Part shown: positions 42,676-54,952 of the stretch, piece by piece | How the letters are laid out: each line of letters begins with the position of its first letter | Numbering within the stretch: the first letter of the stretch is position 1 | NCBI GenBank assembly: GCA_963971425.1 | Contig: OZ020524.1 | Span: forward strand, 4,001,773 to 4,065,772 | Source: Bryoerythrophyllum caledonicum | Taxonomy: Eukaryota > Streptophyta > Bryopsida > Pottiales > Pottiaceae | Direction of reading: 5' to 3' | Length of the DNA: 64,000 nucleotides | Notes under the pieces: model-generated | Told to the model about the DNA's origin: nothing | The model's database searches: none | What the model saw: only the letters and a program-made list of their open reading frames with translations | Program-made: the position numbers and the translations under genes

Positions 42676-44179
42676 AAGGTAGCTGCACAAGTGCCCCTAT
42701 TGTGTTCCCTTTTTCTTTTCTTTTTTGAATATAGTCTTTAGAGTGTTGTAACTGCATGGGCGGAATAGTGCCTTCGTGCCTTTTTTGTTTTCTTTTAAAT
42801 TTTAATCTTTATGCAATGTTCTGTGGAGTACTACATGGGCTGAAGTGTGACTTGATGCCTTTATTGTGATTGTTTTTTTACAAAACTTTATGCATTGTCT
42901 TTAAAGAGTATTACATGGGTTGAATGGTGGTGTCTTGCTCTACTGATTTAGCTTCTGGCTTTCACTTGTACTTTGTCGGCTTGCTTTGTGAATATGGTTG
43001 ACTCGAGCATCCTCTTGGTGATGGTTGCCATGATCCCAATGATTGAAACAATTGATGTTTTGATCTTGTTTGCTCAAAAATAGAACGTATACATTCTCGA
43101 CTTTGTTGCGGCGCTAGGTGCTTGTGAGGCCCAACTCTTCACGTATTACATCGACACAACTACAACATTTTTCATGGACGAGTTCTCAAACTTTTGGGCG
43201 TTGATGAACTGGCGCACTTCAACATCTTTCTTTTGACAAGACGTTGACCTAACCAATCTGAGTGTTTAAAGTAGAAATTAGATCATATAGTCATTGTCGT
43301 GCACAACGGTATTGTGCAAAGATAACATCGTGTTAATCAGGTGAGAGCGCATAGTTAGAGACAAATCCGGAGTATTGAAGACAAAACCACCAACATTACC
43401 TCCGTTAAACAATAAAACAAAACACACTTACACACTATCAACAATCTAGACTTAGGAAAAAGAAATTAGTGACTAATAACCCCATACACTAAGAAGTAGT
43501 AAGCGGTCTACAAGTACCCCTTTACTCACCCCTTTGCCTGTACTGAAGCCCCTTTTACACCGGTGTTGTGTAGAGATGGGAGCGCCTTGAGAATTCACAG
43601 GGAATCTGGCTGCGATTGGAGATTGTTTGCTCGGGAATCCAATCGTATCTTCAAATCTTCAGGTCTTCAGTCTTCAGTCTTCAGTCTTCAAACTCCTCCC
43701 CGTTGGCCTATCCTGCGGTGGTTCAAAAGGGTTAAGGGTAAAGGTGGGTGATAAGAAACCACGGCCTCGGACGGGTAAAACGGGACGGCCAGACCACAAG
43801 CTGAAACCGTCCGAAAGATTGGCTCCTAAAATTCAAACCCACGGTGACCAGCAAACGTGCCTCACCGGTGGGAACGACATAAACACGACCGTGTGGGCAA
43901 TTAACCCCACTTCGCCGCAACAGAGTTTACAAGAACAGAAATGAAATACAACTAGCCTCCAAAGCTGGCTTGGAATCACAAAAAAAGAAATCGGACCACA
44001 AACCACAACACACTTGTCTCCATCTTCTCTTCTCTTCAAGCCTCAAGTCTTCAATTCCTCCATCCTTCAACTCCAAAGTCTTCAAGTGTTCAAAAACACT
44101 AAGAAACTCGAAAGAAGTGTTCAAAAACACAATGGAAAAGTTTCACCAAGGCTGTAACCTTCAAATAAGTGACACAAAT

Positions 44180-44810
44180 GACTCAAAACTTCAAATACTA
44201 AGTATAATAGCTCTCTGGAAATCTAATTTAGACAACTAACACTCCTCCAAATTTCAAGTCAATCTAAACTACTGTCCGAAAGATATACAAGTTCAAAGTT
44301 CTGTCCCTCCAGATATTCAATCGCTCATAACTTCTTCTTCAAAACTTCAAATCTCAATTGTAATAACTTTTTGAAGAGCTATGACTATGGTTAACGCACC
44401 TTCCAATTCTCAAACAATTCCAAACTACTGTCCAAAAGTTATGGACAATCAAAGTTCTGCCTACCCCTATTCATTCAGATCTCTATAAATTCTTGCTTAC
44501 AACTCCAAATCTCAATTGTAATATCTTTCTAAAAAGCTAAGATAGAGATGCACAGTCCCTCAAAATCTCAGATAAAATTGAGAACTACAGAAAAAGTTGT
44601 GGCTCCTCGAAACCTCTGCCCCTCAATGGATGGCCTCGGGTTTTCACAGAATTTAAACCTCAATAACTTTTTCTCTACAACTCCGAATTCAAAATTTAAA
44701 ACGAGTATGGAAAGCTCTTGAAACAAGAAACAAGATCACAAATTTTCAATTCCATAGCATTCAAGCTCAACGAGTTATACACAGTCAAAGTTCTGCTCCA
44801 AACCCTCGCT
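44180..44810. repeat. Degenerate long-period tandem repeat
   Basis: Units of roughly 160-180 bp recur three to four times. Each holds phrases like CTTCAAATCTCAATTGTAATA, ACTTTTT(G/C), AACTACTGTCC(G/A)AAAG and CAAAGTTCTGCC. The units are strongly diverged. Confidence 0.6.
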
Positions 44811-45669
44811 CTCTCATCCGCACACACACACACACACACTCACTCACTAAGGAATCTCTTTTCCAACTTTTCGACCTCAAGTGGACGTGGGCACTCCAGC
44901 CCATGTCACCCTACCCAAAGTACCCCACAAGGTACTTCATTACTTTCTTATCCTTTCCACTTTCAACCACAAAAAATCCCCTAGTCTTTTATTTATTGGA
45001 AGACTAAAAACTTAGACCTTCCAACCAACAAGATAAGTAAAATAAAAAAATAACTAAATAAAAATAAAAATAAAACTTATCGTAAGATAGTTGATGGTAC
45101 GGACGTATAAAGGTGTTGATTCGCACAATCTGATCGCCAAGTCGTGGACTTGGTTGGCTGGAAAAGTCGTGGTCAGTGGCTGCCGCCGGTCCGGGTTCAA
45201 ACTTGATCGAGCCCGTCGAGTGGTTCGGCGGTCCACGGCTTGGCTCACTAGTGAGGCAGAAAAAATACCAGTCAACCCGCTACCTACCCCCCTGAGCAGT
45301 GACAAAAGCGGTGCAGCACCTAAATGCTAACATTTGCCCAAATCCTCAAACCGTGGTTCTTACCACGACCAACCCCTTTTATCCCAATTCCTTACTTATT
45401 AAAATCCACACATATAAAGACTAATACTTGTATGTACATGATGGAAGAATTTCCATCAAGACACCGGCAAACCACACAGTTATATCAATCTGAATGATAA
45501 CCGCAAATGAAAACCTCTCAAGACCATAGGAATCAGTGTAATCCACATGAAAAGATACTAAAAGACTCTATAAACAAAGGATAGGTCAGGTGCAAGTAGA
45601 GCCCCATTGTTAATCACCTCTAACACATTTTTAATGCTAGACTTTGTCTATTTAGACCCTTAATGTACT

Positions 45670-48600
45670 TAACACTCTAGACAAGACCATTGACCCATTG
45701 ATACCTCCAACAAAGGTGAAGTTAAGCATTTTAAATGCCACCCCATAGAACATAAGTCATAAATAACCATTGTGGATGCTCGGTTTGCATTACCACATGA
45801 CCGACAACGCAATCCAACAGAGATGTGAGAGAGGCCAGGGTGTACAGTCCTATCAATGTGTGGCAAGTGGCAAGGCGCGCAATTGCGCGTGTGATCCTTC
45901 TACATCTTACTATCAAAACCAGGGCTTTTTTTGTTTCACGGTTATAGCCAAAATGGCGACACAAATTTTTTGGAGACCACATATGTAATGACACAAAGTT
46001 TCTCCTGAAACTATATAAAATTAGATTTTCTCCATAAATATCTTTTTTGGAGAATCCATCCCTATTAATATAGATTTTGTACATCATTTTTGGCGACAGG
46101 ATGAAGTCTTTGCTATTCACTAGTATGGAAATGGCCATCAATGTAATTTTGGGAATTTAAAATCATAATTTTCCAATTTTTTAGGAGAAAAAATTCGCCA
46201 TTTGGCTCCAAATTGCCAAAATAAAAACCCTAATCTCAACTCTCCAACACTAACACACATGAGTTCGTCACCTCACAAACTCGCGAAATTACTCTCCCGG
46301 CTGTCACATCCTAGGTGGTGGGCATTGCTTGTTACAAATACACATAGTCTCCAAGCGTGAAACGCCGCACTTGCGGTGGGTAACCTCCTCTCCATATTGT
46401 AGCATAGCGCAACGTATCTTAATGTTGAGAAATAGAGACGTTCTCCAATGCCATAGGCATCATCTGCTTAAACAAATTTGTACATTGCTCACACACTTGA
46501 GCCCACGTGTTCGGATTGTCCATGTTAGCCAACACCATGTCATCATTTGCTTAAATGGCCTTCGGTAAAACTAGGTGCGTTTGAAGCAATAGATAGTAAG
46601 GTAAAAAAAAATGCCAAGGATGCTTGTTTGCTGAACCGATAGCCCGTTGCTATCCACAGTAAGTGCAAATCCCAATCCTGATGATGTCCCTTCTTCAAGC
46701 TGTACTTCCATAGCCCCCTCTTGACGGTTTGTACCATGCGCTCCGTCAATCCATCTACTTCGCGATGATCCCTCGAAGTAGTGCAATGATCAATCATTGC
46801 TTGCTCACACAACGTCTAAAACTCATCCAAGAATTCTCTCCCTTAGTCTGTGAGTACCTACGTTGGAGCTCCAAAGCGGCTCAAAAACACTATCAAAAAA
46901 AGAATAAGCGGCCCCTTCACTGAACTGATTAGGCAAGGCTACCAACTTTATCCATTTTGAGAAATGTTTGATGATCACCAACACATAGTTGTTGTATTCA
47001 GGTGTCATTGGCAATGAACCTAGAAAATCCAAGTTCCAAGTGTATCCTAAGCCCATAATTGGAAAAATTGCAATTGTGGCATCAGAGCGTTAAAAGACGC
47101 TTGCACGTAATCACGCGCCATACATCGGGCAACCAATGCTTGGACTTGTGGCTGCATTCCTCGCCACCAATAGTGAATCTGTAGCAAACTATAGATCCTC
47201 CGCTTCCCAAAGTGTCTAAGATCCACACATGTATGCTTTATCAGCTTCACCCTCTCCGTTGGAACGGGCACCACCTTCTTAGCACCATCCGGCCACACCG
47301 ATCTGACTAGGTGAATTTATTTATCCTCCTATAATCACTACACATCATTTTTTCAGTCCAATTACCATTGATATCTTTCTTAGATGGCATAACCATCGTC
47401 GATGCATACTCTCAATCAGATAAAGCCAACTCCACTGCCCTGCAACCACCAATTCTTCTATATGAGAGCAAATCATCTTTCGTTCAACATTACTATACTT
47501 GTATGGCTTCCAATAAATTGGTGCTTCATTTCTCAAGATAATACGTACCTCCTGCTCCTTCAACACTCCTTAATTGTTCAAACTAAACCAAAAATAATCC
47601 ATACACTCCTTGAAGGACTCATATTCCTCTGCCTCTACTACTCCATTTGCAAGGCCAACTATTGGTTTCTAAGTTTCCTTAGTTACCGCCTCCTTCGGTT
47701 TCTTTGGAGCAGGCTTCTTTTCCTTTGGTTGGTATTGAATGCCAACTGGAGGAGGCTCATCTTCCCCCACATTCATCATGCTTTCAAGTCCCTCCAATTG
47801 GCTAAGTTTGTCAATTTCCAAATTCCTCCTTTTGAGAGGTCGTGTCCACAAACATCTTCTCCACGACCTCCTCCAAATCCATCCTTTTGTGAGCCAATTT
47901 CATTCCTTGACTTAGATGCTCCACCCCTTGGTGAAGATCCTTTGCCTTGGACATTGCAAATATATTTGCAGTAACCCATATGTTCCATGGATGAAGTGCC
48001 AAGGCCCTCTTGCTCCCAACCACTTTGTTTGTGACCTTGACAGAGGCAAGTGGTTCATTGGCCGCTCGCAACTCAAAATACCCTATGTATCTAGTCAAGC
48101 TAGAAGCTAAACGCTTATAGTCGGCAACCACCAACAATACAATCCAAGTCAGAAAATTTAAATCCATTGCCTAACCAAGTAAAAACCGTCGTTGTTTCTC
48201 CAAAATCCCAGGCACATTGGTGGTGCTGGTAGGAAAGCCCATGGCTCTCACTTCCTCATCAGCATTAGGCTCTACCATCTCTTGTGACAATGAATCCCAC
48301 ACAAACCTAGGTCCATTATTTTTAAAAGCATAAAATCGGACAAAATCAACCAACGTAGGCAAGGCCCTACGTGGTTCCCCCTTGCGGTTCATTACCACCA
48401 GTGGTGTTTGGTCATCATGGTACACGCGCCATCGAGTCATGTGAGGATCCAAAATACCACTCACATACACATCCAATTGTTTAACATGACTCATTGTAAA
48501 TTGTAGCAACCTTGTCGGTGCCAGGTTTGTCAAGCAGGTCAATGTGCTCGTGACACCATTGTAGCCGCATCAATCAAGACTAGCAAATTCAAAGTCTGAT

Positions 48601-50300
48601 GAATGCGGTGCATACTCTTCAATGTCTTCGACCTTGAACTGCTCACCACCGGGACGTTCTCCATAATATAACTCAACGGTTGCTTTTGAGAAGTTTGAAG
48701 CAACCGTAGGAGTTGAATCATGGCAAAGAATGTGGAAGATTGGGAGTCCTTCAATCCCTTTTGGTTGCCTAGTACCATAGACATGTCTTGGTAAGGCCAT
48801 CCTGCAATGACAAGGTTAACCTGACCCAAAGAGTGAATGTCATTGTCTTATAACAAAGAAATATTAGTCACAACTATAGAGAAGGAAATTTTGATGGCAT
48901 TAGTGGCCAACAATTTTGGAAATTGTGTCTTCACTCTCCGTGAATGACGTTTGGCCACATGCCCTGCTGCTTCATCCACATCCACGTAAATATAGTGCTT
49001 GACCTTGATCCTTGCATAAGAAATAGCTGCCAATCTTGTACCAATTTCTCAAAAGAGCTCCAACAACACAATCCCATCCATTGTGCCTTTCAATGGATGA
49101 TAGACGTATCCAAAAGAAGGCTTAAGTCTTTCTTAATTCCGAGATCATCTTCCATATGTGGTAGCATAGAATGTTGCCACGCATTGTCCATTGCCAACTC
49201 CGCGTCCTGCAACAACTGGATGGTGTTGCTTCACGCCGCCTCGATCTCAGGTTGATATCCTTTTACCTCTCCACCACTCGTATTACCAATATGGACATCC
49301 ACTACCTTTGAATTGTGGTTATCAATAGAGGAATCTTCAATACCTGCCTGAAACCATGAAGGTTTCACATTCATACATCCAGAGAAGGCAAACACGTCAG
49401 CAAAGTGACTAGTGAGAACTCAAACAAATTGAGCTGATAGCTGAGCCTTCCGTCCATCTCCTACTCGCCATCATGGTCTATAACTTGTTGACTCCTCCTA
49501 GAATCTAAAGTGAATTCCATTGGGTACAGCTCCGTGCAAGGGCGTAGGCCTTTCGTGTGCCATCCTTGATGGCAAGTGCCATGCCACTCAACACAAAGTC
49601 CCCAAATTCATCATCCACAGAACTAAATTCATCATCTCTACAACTGTATCTTCCACAATGTTTGTGCCTTCTTCCTTCTTCCCCTTGGACAAGAGTGGTC
49701 ACTGGTGGTGTCACCCTTGGTGCTCCACCAAACACGTCCACATAATTTGGAGCATAGAAATCTCTCCAGGCTATAATTTTTGGAAGGTGAGCCTTCTCAA
49801 ATTCTCCATTATTCGCTAGTAGAGCTCCTTCCAGACACCCAAACAATGCCTTCCAAACCATGTACGGATTGAAGTCTAGACTTCACACCACATGGTGAAC
49901 TCTCTCTTGAAGTCATCAACTTCAATGGTGCCCATGGCACTCAAAAATCTCCGTACCCCTTGTTCTCCACCTTCATATGGTGAAGCCATGTCTTCCCAAT
50001 CAAAATATAATTGATGTTCCTCGAGGTTGAGAATTGAGTGGTTCACTCAAAAGAGCTCCATGCTTCATGGGTGCCCCATGCCTACCTCCTACTGTCATGT
50101 GGTGTGGAACAAAAAGCCCTCACTCTCAAACTCGGTCAAGATAAGAAAGAATGGGGGTAGCTTGATACCTCGGGAGAAATCTTCTATCTTCACAATGTAC
50201 CTTGATCCAAAATTCCTCAACACAAGTGCCCTTCCAGCAATCACCAAGTCCTAAGTTTCCCCACAAAACAAATCAGCTCCGCGGGGTGATAGTCGACTAA
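45670..50300 (-). mobile_element. Ty3/gypsy retrotransposon fossil carrying a C5-DNA methyltransferase and a PHD finger
   Basis: Read on the minus strand the parts lie in this order: an unassigned gag-side region (about 50.3-49.2 kb), cytosine-C5 methyltransferase pieces (about 49.1-48.17 kb), a charged linker (about 48.17-47.67 kb), the start of reverse transcriptase (about 47.57-47.35 kb), the integrase H2C2 zinc-binding region (47.30-47.05 kb), integrase core pieces (47.06-46.54 kb), an integrase C-terminal region (about 46.5-46.3 kb) and a PHD-type zinc finger (45.87-45.67 kb). Methyltransferase signs are YVDVDEAAGHVAK, LVIAGWP, a MENVPV phrase typical of motif VI, and a final NADEEVRAMGFP...LGQAMDLN. 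Integrase signs are HFGKRRIYSLL and YWWRGM. The PHD sign is DLCSMGWHLKCL...WSCLEC. Most of the RT/RNase H region is absent. No LTRs could be identified. It is broken, with well over ten breaks, and looks old. Cytosine methyltransferase capture by retrotransposons is known from charophytes and dinoflagellates. Confidence 0.75.
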
Positions 50301-52220
50301 GGTGGTACAAAATTCTGTCACAAAGGGTATAGGAACAAGTCACGAGCCTTCTTTTGCTACCTAGTGTCAATGTGGGTTTGATTTTGGAATTCTTCTGATG
50401 GAATGTAATTGCTTACCTCAATAGCAATATGAGAATCCTAAACAAATAGAGTTCCAGCTCATGGTTTAGCCAATAGAAGTATATCTTTCATTAGTACATA
50501 CTTGTCACAAGTTTCTCAAATTTAACAAATATACTTCTTTTTAGAATTTCAGGAGGTAAAATACTTCAAAAAATTTGGAAGACATTTGTACCATAATTAC
50601 ATACTTGACTAAGGTGGTACATTATAATTGAAAATTTTAGATCCAAAACTTAATTTAACTTTTATTGGTAAAAAATAACTATTTTTTCAAGAGGCCTACA
50701 TAAAAAATAAATGTTGATTTTTGCTCCAAACTCTTATCCAACCTTCTTTAGCATACAAAAATCTATCTTAATATATAAAGTGTTTTATAATTTTATTTTA
50801 TTTTCCATCATTTTCTTCAAAACCTAGTTTTTGGTGCCTTGATTTAACATATATATTGCGTAGTTATTTTAGTATATTTTCAGTCTCTGTAGTATGCAAT
50901 ATACTCATCTCGGGAAAGGGTTGGGCCACTTATAGAACAACATGTGTTATCACAACACAAAGTCCAAAAAACCAGCACTTTGTTCAAGATATTTTGTGTT
51001 CACCTAACATTTTATTGGCCATGATTTCTTCACACCTAATCAATGGACGGTTGGCATTCAACAACAATTTAACAAAGGGCTTCAAAACAAATATATTATG
51101 CAGTATATGGTTTTTGCCCAAAAGTGAGCCCCCTTAGTCGACTTCTACCCCGCAGCTCCTCTTCTCATCTTTCACTTCTAGCTTTGATAATTCTACCAAC
51201 AGCAGCAAGGAATCCATGAACGAGTGCATGCGCCATGCTCACAGTGTGCGTTGATTATGAGATCACGAGGACGAGTGAGCCGAAACTTTGTAAACTCCAG
51301 GAACAAGTGCATGCGCTTGTGAAACATGAAGGTGTGCTCGTGAGTCAAGAATCTGTGGATGCCAGAAACGTTGACGAGAACGAGTGCACGCCACGTGCGC
51401 CTGATGCAGCTTGGCACCCCTCGCTTACGATGCTCACCAACACTCTGCCCTGCCACAACCTTCGTGCTACAACAAACCCTTCCCCGCACTCGCAGAAAGT
51501 CTAGGCTCGCAGCGCAATTCACAGGCCATGAAGCATCATGCAAAAGAGCTCAAAGGTCAATGTCCACCTTCCTCCTCAGTCCACAGACTCTCAAGGAAGT
51601 AAATTTGGATGAAGACTCCTACTTTCTGTGGATGAGATAAGAGCCAACGAAATATCATCAACTCTATCTATGTTGTTTTTCTCTCCACCACCTCTTCTAA
51701 CCATATCTCTGACTTTCATCCATTCCCTTCTAAGCAAGCTTCAGTTCTTGCAACAAAATCAGCATTCAAACATAGCTCTAAAAACACCCTACACACAAAA
51801 TTTTGAGGGTTTTAAGTATTAAAAATCCACTAAGACTACACTCATGTCAAAGTGGTGATCTTTCTCAAGTAAGAAACAAGTGAAATTCACTCGTAAACAT
51901 ACAACAAAAGTCAAGTCAATGTCATTCTTAAAGAATAATTGCATAATAACAATGAAGCTAATGGAGTGCACGCATGCACGCACTTCGTAACTCCTTCATG
52001 TGGAAGACTCAACTTGAGAAAGATGAGTCTTCTCCAACTATAAGTGGAGGTCATTTGAAATCCAAGTCCCAAATGAGGTGTCAAAAGACACCACCAATGC
52101 CCTAAAAGTCAAAGACTCTAATACTAGCCCTAATTATCAACTAGAGCTAGAATCTAGGTCTTCACTTGGCCGCTTAACCTCCTAGTTGATTTATAACAAA
52201 TTAACCAACCTCCACAAACC
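50301..52220. other. AT-rich stretch with no secure gene
   Basis: The words GTCGACTAAGGTGGTAC near 50292 and GACTAAGGTGGTAC near 50610 form a short direct repeat. A more GC-rich patch at about 51190-51650 has open frames on both strands but no recognisable domain. It could be an eroded gene or element piece. Confidence 0.35.
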
Positions 52221-52229
52221 CTCCAACGC

Positions 52230-53050
52230 ACCGAGCCTAACAAGGTTTATGCATTATACAATGGCAAGACCATTGACAGAGCAACTTTTTTAGCTATGGG
52301 GGCCTCCATTAAAGCTGATTGCAAAGGTATTTATTCTTATTGCTTACAGTTTTAAGTTTCCTTGTAGCTATTGTTGATTAATTTTCGACTCAAATGGTTC
52401 TCCGTTGTGTTGTGTGTAGGGCAGCAACACACCTGAGAAGCGAGTTGCGACGCCGCTTTCCTAGTGTGGATACACTGAATGCCTTGGGCATTGTGTGTCC
52501 ACAATATTTGGCTGCGGATGACTGCCTTGACACTTTCTCCATGCATACTGAAGTCATCAAATGATTCTTTTGTGAGAGTAAAGAACTTAAAGGTGAAGGG
52601 GTAGCCTTAAAGGTCATTGTATCCACTCTGTTGAATAGATTTGACCTTGATGCGGAGCAAAGCCTCTTCAAGCTCTCCATGAGAAATAACATTTGCCCCG
52701 CCTTTGAGCATCCATTTGATTTGAACCGCTCACAAAGATACAGCGGATCGCCCAAGCCAACAGGCCTCTAGCAGGCCGTTTTCCACCTATGTGAAGTTGG
52801 GAAAAATTGTTGTAGTCATGGTGTTGGAGTTGGTGGAAGATGAGTGTGTCTTCAGCTCCCTCATGTTTTTGAAGACTAGAGTGCGGAGTTCCCTAGATAG
52901 AAACCTCGGCATCGTGGTGGGAATGTATTCGCAAAAATTGTATGACATACAAAACTTCCCGTACAACGCAGTGTTTGACCAGAGGTACCAAACCCCAGAT
53001 AGGAGCCGTTATGGTTGTGAGGATGAGGTTTTTATGGTGCAAGCTTGATT
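52230..53050 (+). mobile_element. hAT-type transposase, C-terminal part (relic)
   Basis: Text near 52440-52730 reads ELRRRFPSVDTLNALGIVCPQ, then FDLDAEQSLFKLSMRNN. Near 52780-53000 it reads FSTYVKLGKIV, ELVEDECVFSSLMFLKTRVRSSL and VVGMYSQKLYDIQNFPY. This is the hAT C-terminal dimerisation region (E-x4-FS...K...R..L). One TGA near 52561 and one frame change near 52735 break it. It sits on the same strand as the N-terminal hAT part at 41.4-42.0 kb, so the two could be halves of one old copy pushed apart. Confidence 0.6.
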
Positions 53051-53695
53051 TTGTTGAAGGTTTGTTGCCTTTACTCTTATGTTATGCAACTTATGTGCCT
53101 TCAATATTGACTTTGAAATTGGGGGCATTCTTTGAATTCTTATGTGCTTTGATTTGTAGATGATTTGTGGTTTACTATTTTTGCTGCAAGTGATGGTAGG
53201 CACTAGATAGTGGTTGATCCGGCATGGTACAATTTGGCTCAAGGTCTTTTCCCCTCTTTATTTACTGTCAATTTATGGATTACTAAGTTGTTTGCAGAGT
53301 GGGCTTTTCGCAAGTTGTAGGTGCATTTGTAAGATGTTATAACTTGGTTGATGTTATGCTTTCATTTAATCAAGTGTTTGCTCTTTGAAAGGGTTGTTTT
53401 GCATGTTATGGGGTGTTGATTCCGAGGGAATTTTGAATCTGTCGGATTGTTATAGGTGCAGGCGACACTAGTTAGTTTCGTAGCCAATTTGAGGCCTCAT
53501 TTTCTTCTTTGTTGCGTGATCTAATATCTCAAACTAGCAGATGAAAGTTGTTTGTTTTGGAATTGACGGATGTTCCAGATAGATTTTTTTGTTATAGATA
53601 TAGAAATATCAAATTTAGATATATAGAACAAGCTTTGGTATCTGTCGTTCCGACCGGGGAAGGATCTTTATTAGTGCTCCTCAGAATAAAATTTG
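53051..53695. other. Intergenic stretch
   Basis: No coding or structural feature is visible. It may be the 3' flank of the hAT relic. Confidence 0.4.
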
Positions 53696-53699
53696 TTTG

Positions 53700-54035
53700 A
53701 CGTATTATATTTTAGATTGCAATTTGCATCCCTCCGAACGTCGTGCGTTGATCCGCGAAACGTTGTCATTCCGTGCGGCAAGGATGGCACAACCGCTGAA
53801 GTACTCATGCGCATTTGCTTCGACGTTAGCAATTCTTCCATAGACGGCATTGATCAAGCCGTTCAAGGTGTGATTGCCAACAATCATCGCCCGTGGACAC
53901 CTAATCATGTCATCCTTCACCTTCTTCAGCCATGTTATCCTAAACCTCCCCCAGCGCCAAGAGCCACTCTGAAAATGTACGGTTGCCCAAATTCACACGG
54001 CGTTCATCAACAACAACGCGCATGTTCCGGCGAAG
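53700..54035 (-). mobile_element. Helitron RepHel (PIF1-type helicase) fragment
   Basis: On the minus strand, from about 54030 down, the text reads RNMRV, GNRTFSEWLLALGE, then INAVYGRIANVEANAHEYF and CAILAARNDNVSRINARR. These match the part of Helitron PIF1-like helicases with the pattern F-x2-WLL-x-(I/L)GEG ... (R/C)AIL-x-x-(R/K)N-x2-V-x2-IN. Only this short piece is present, and one frame has a stop after LALGEV. The Rep domain and Helitron ends are not seen. Confidence 0.55.
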
Positions 54036-54039
54036 TCTT

Positions 54040-54135
54040 AGGTTTAGGGTTTAGGGTAGGATTAGAATTTAGGTTTAGATTTAGGTTCAGGTTTAGGTTT
54101 AGGGTTTAGAATTAGGGTTAGGGTTAGGGTTAGGG
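54040..54135. repeat. Interstitial telomere-like repeat (TTTAGGG/TTAGGG)
   Basis: About 95 bp of degenerate telomeric words in one direction: TTTAGGG, TTTAGGT, TTCAGG, then several clean TTAGGG units. The plant heptamer and the six-base form both occur. It abuts the Helitron helicase fragment and is followed by GC-rich non-telomeric DNA. Confidence 0.85.
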
Positions 54136-54340
54136 AGCGGCGGATAGACAGAGACGCCTTTTATATAGGTAGATATGTCACTGGAGCCAAATCGCACCGC
54201 GTTTCTACACTTCAGTTGCCAACATGGTGTTCCACCAAAAAAAATAATTGCCATTGAATTTTTTTACATTTCCCCTATGGAGCCAACTTGCTTCTTGTCC
54301 TTCGCAATGGAGGCCAACCACTTATGAACATAAGTAACCG

Positions 54341-54550
54341 TTAAAGGACCAAGGCATTCTAGAGGAATCTTTATTCCATTGATTAAAGATTGCCAAGATT
54401 AAATTTTTGAGAATATAACCGTTGGATCTTCTTCCAAACTTACACAAGATGATGTAGTAAACATTTTGTGAATTTTGACAAGATGCATATAATTGCAAGT
54501 CAAGGTGAAAAAAATTGTCCCCCAAACAGACACTTGGTCCTCTAGGGGCT
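54341..54550. mobile_element. 210-bp MITE-like element with AAAGGACCAAG ends
   Basis: The left end TTAAAGGACCAAGG and the right end CACTTGGTCCTCTAGGGGCT are inverted copies. Inner text (AACCGTTGGATCTTCTT, ATTTTGTGAATTTTGAC) is the reverse complement of the family copies at 27121 and 35068. This is the most complete member in the window. Confidence 0.65.
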
Positions 54551-54952
54551 AGGAACGACGCCTAAATAGGAAACTAGGGTTTGGGCATGAGTTAGACATC
54601 ACTTTGCACAAGGAAATTTTGTATGAAATTGACAAACATAAATTACACATTGCAAATATTTGCAATCCTCATGATAACAAGGTTATATTCTGCATCATTC
54701 AATAAAAATAAACCAAAATAGACCAAAATGATTAAGTTGGTGGTTTGAGGCTATGACTCTAATTTTGAGTAACATGGCATGTTATCCTGGATAACCTGTG
54801 CTTTCAATTGTTTGAGAAGTAAGCATGGGTGGTGATGGCAAGAGTATGGGAATTTTTTTTTAAATTGAGAATTTGCATTCATGAATCTACAAATAATCAC
54901 ATGTGTGATAGGCCAATAGAGAATGGACAAGAGAATTGAGTAGGTGGACATC
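54551..54952. promoter_or_regulatory. Upstream region of the TPR gene
   Basis: AT-rich sequence ahead of the first usable ATG at 54953. An upstream exon cannot be excluded, because TTGAGTAG at about 54935-54943 could also be a splice acceptor. Confidence 0.3.

Larger units (their letters stand above)
42001..45660. other. Gene-free stretch with hairpin, tandem repeats and possible Pol III-like boxes
   Basis: No gene is supported. It holds the hairpin at 42581-42646, a TCTTCAG tandem near 43652-43690, a degenerate long-period repeat at 44180-44810, a (CA)n tract at 44821-44841 and an AAATA-rich tract at 45035-45075. Confidence 0.45.

Noticed and set aside
44821-44841. (CA)n tract as a possible regulatory element
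   Set aside because: It is a short, ordinary microsatellite with no gene nearby.
54040-54135. A true chromosome end
   Set aside because: The tract is short and degenerate, and unique sequence and a whole gene follow on the far side, so it is interstitial.
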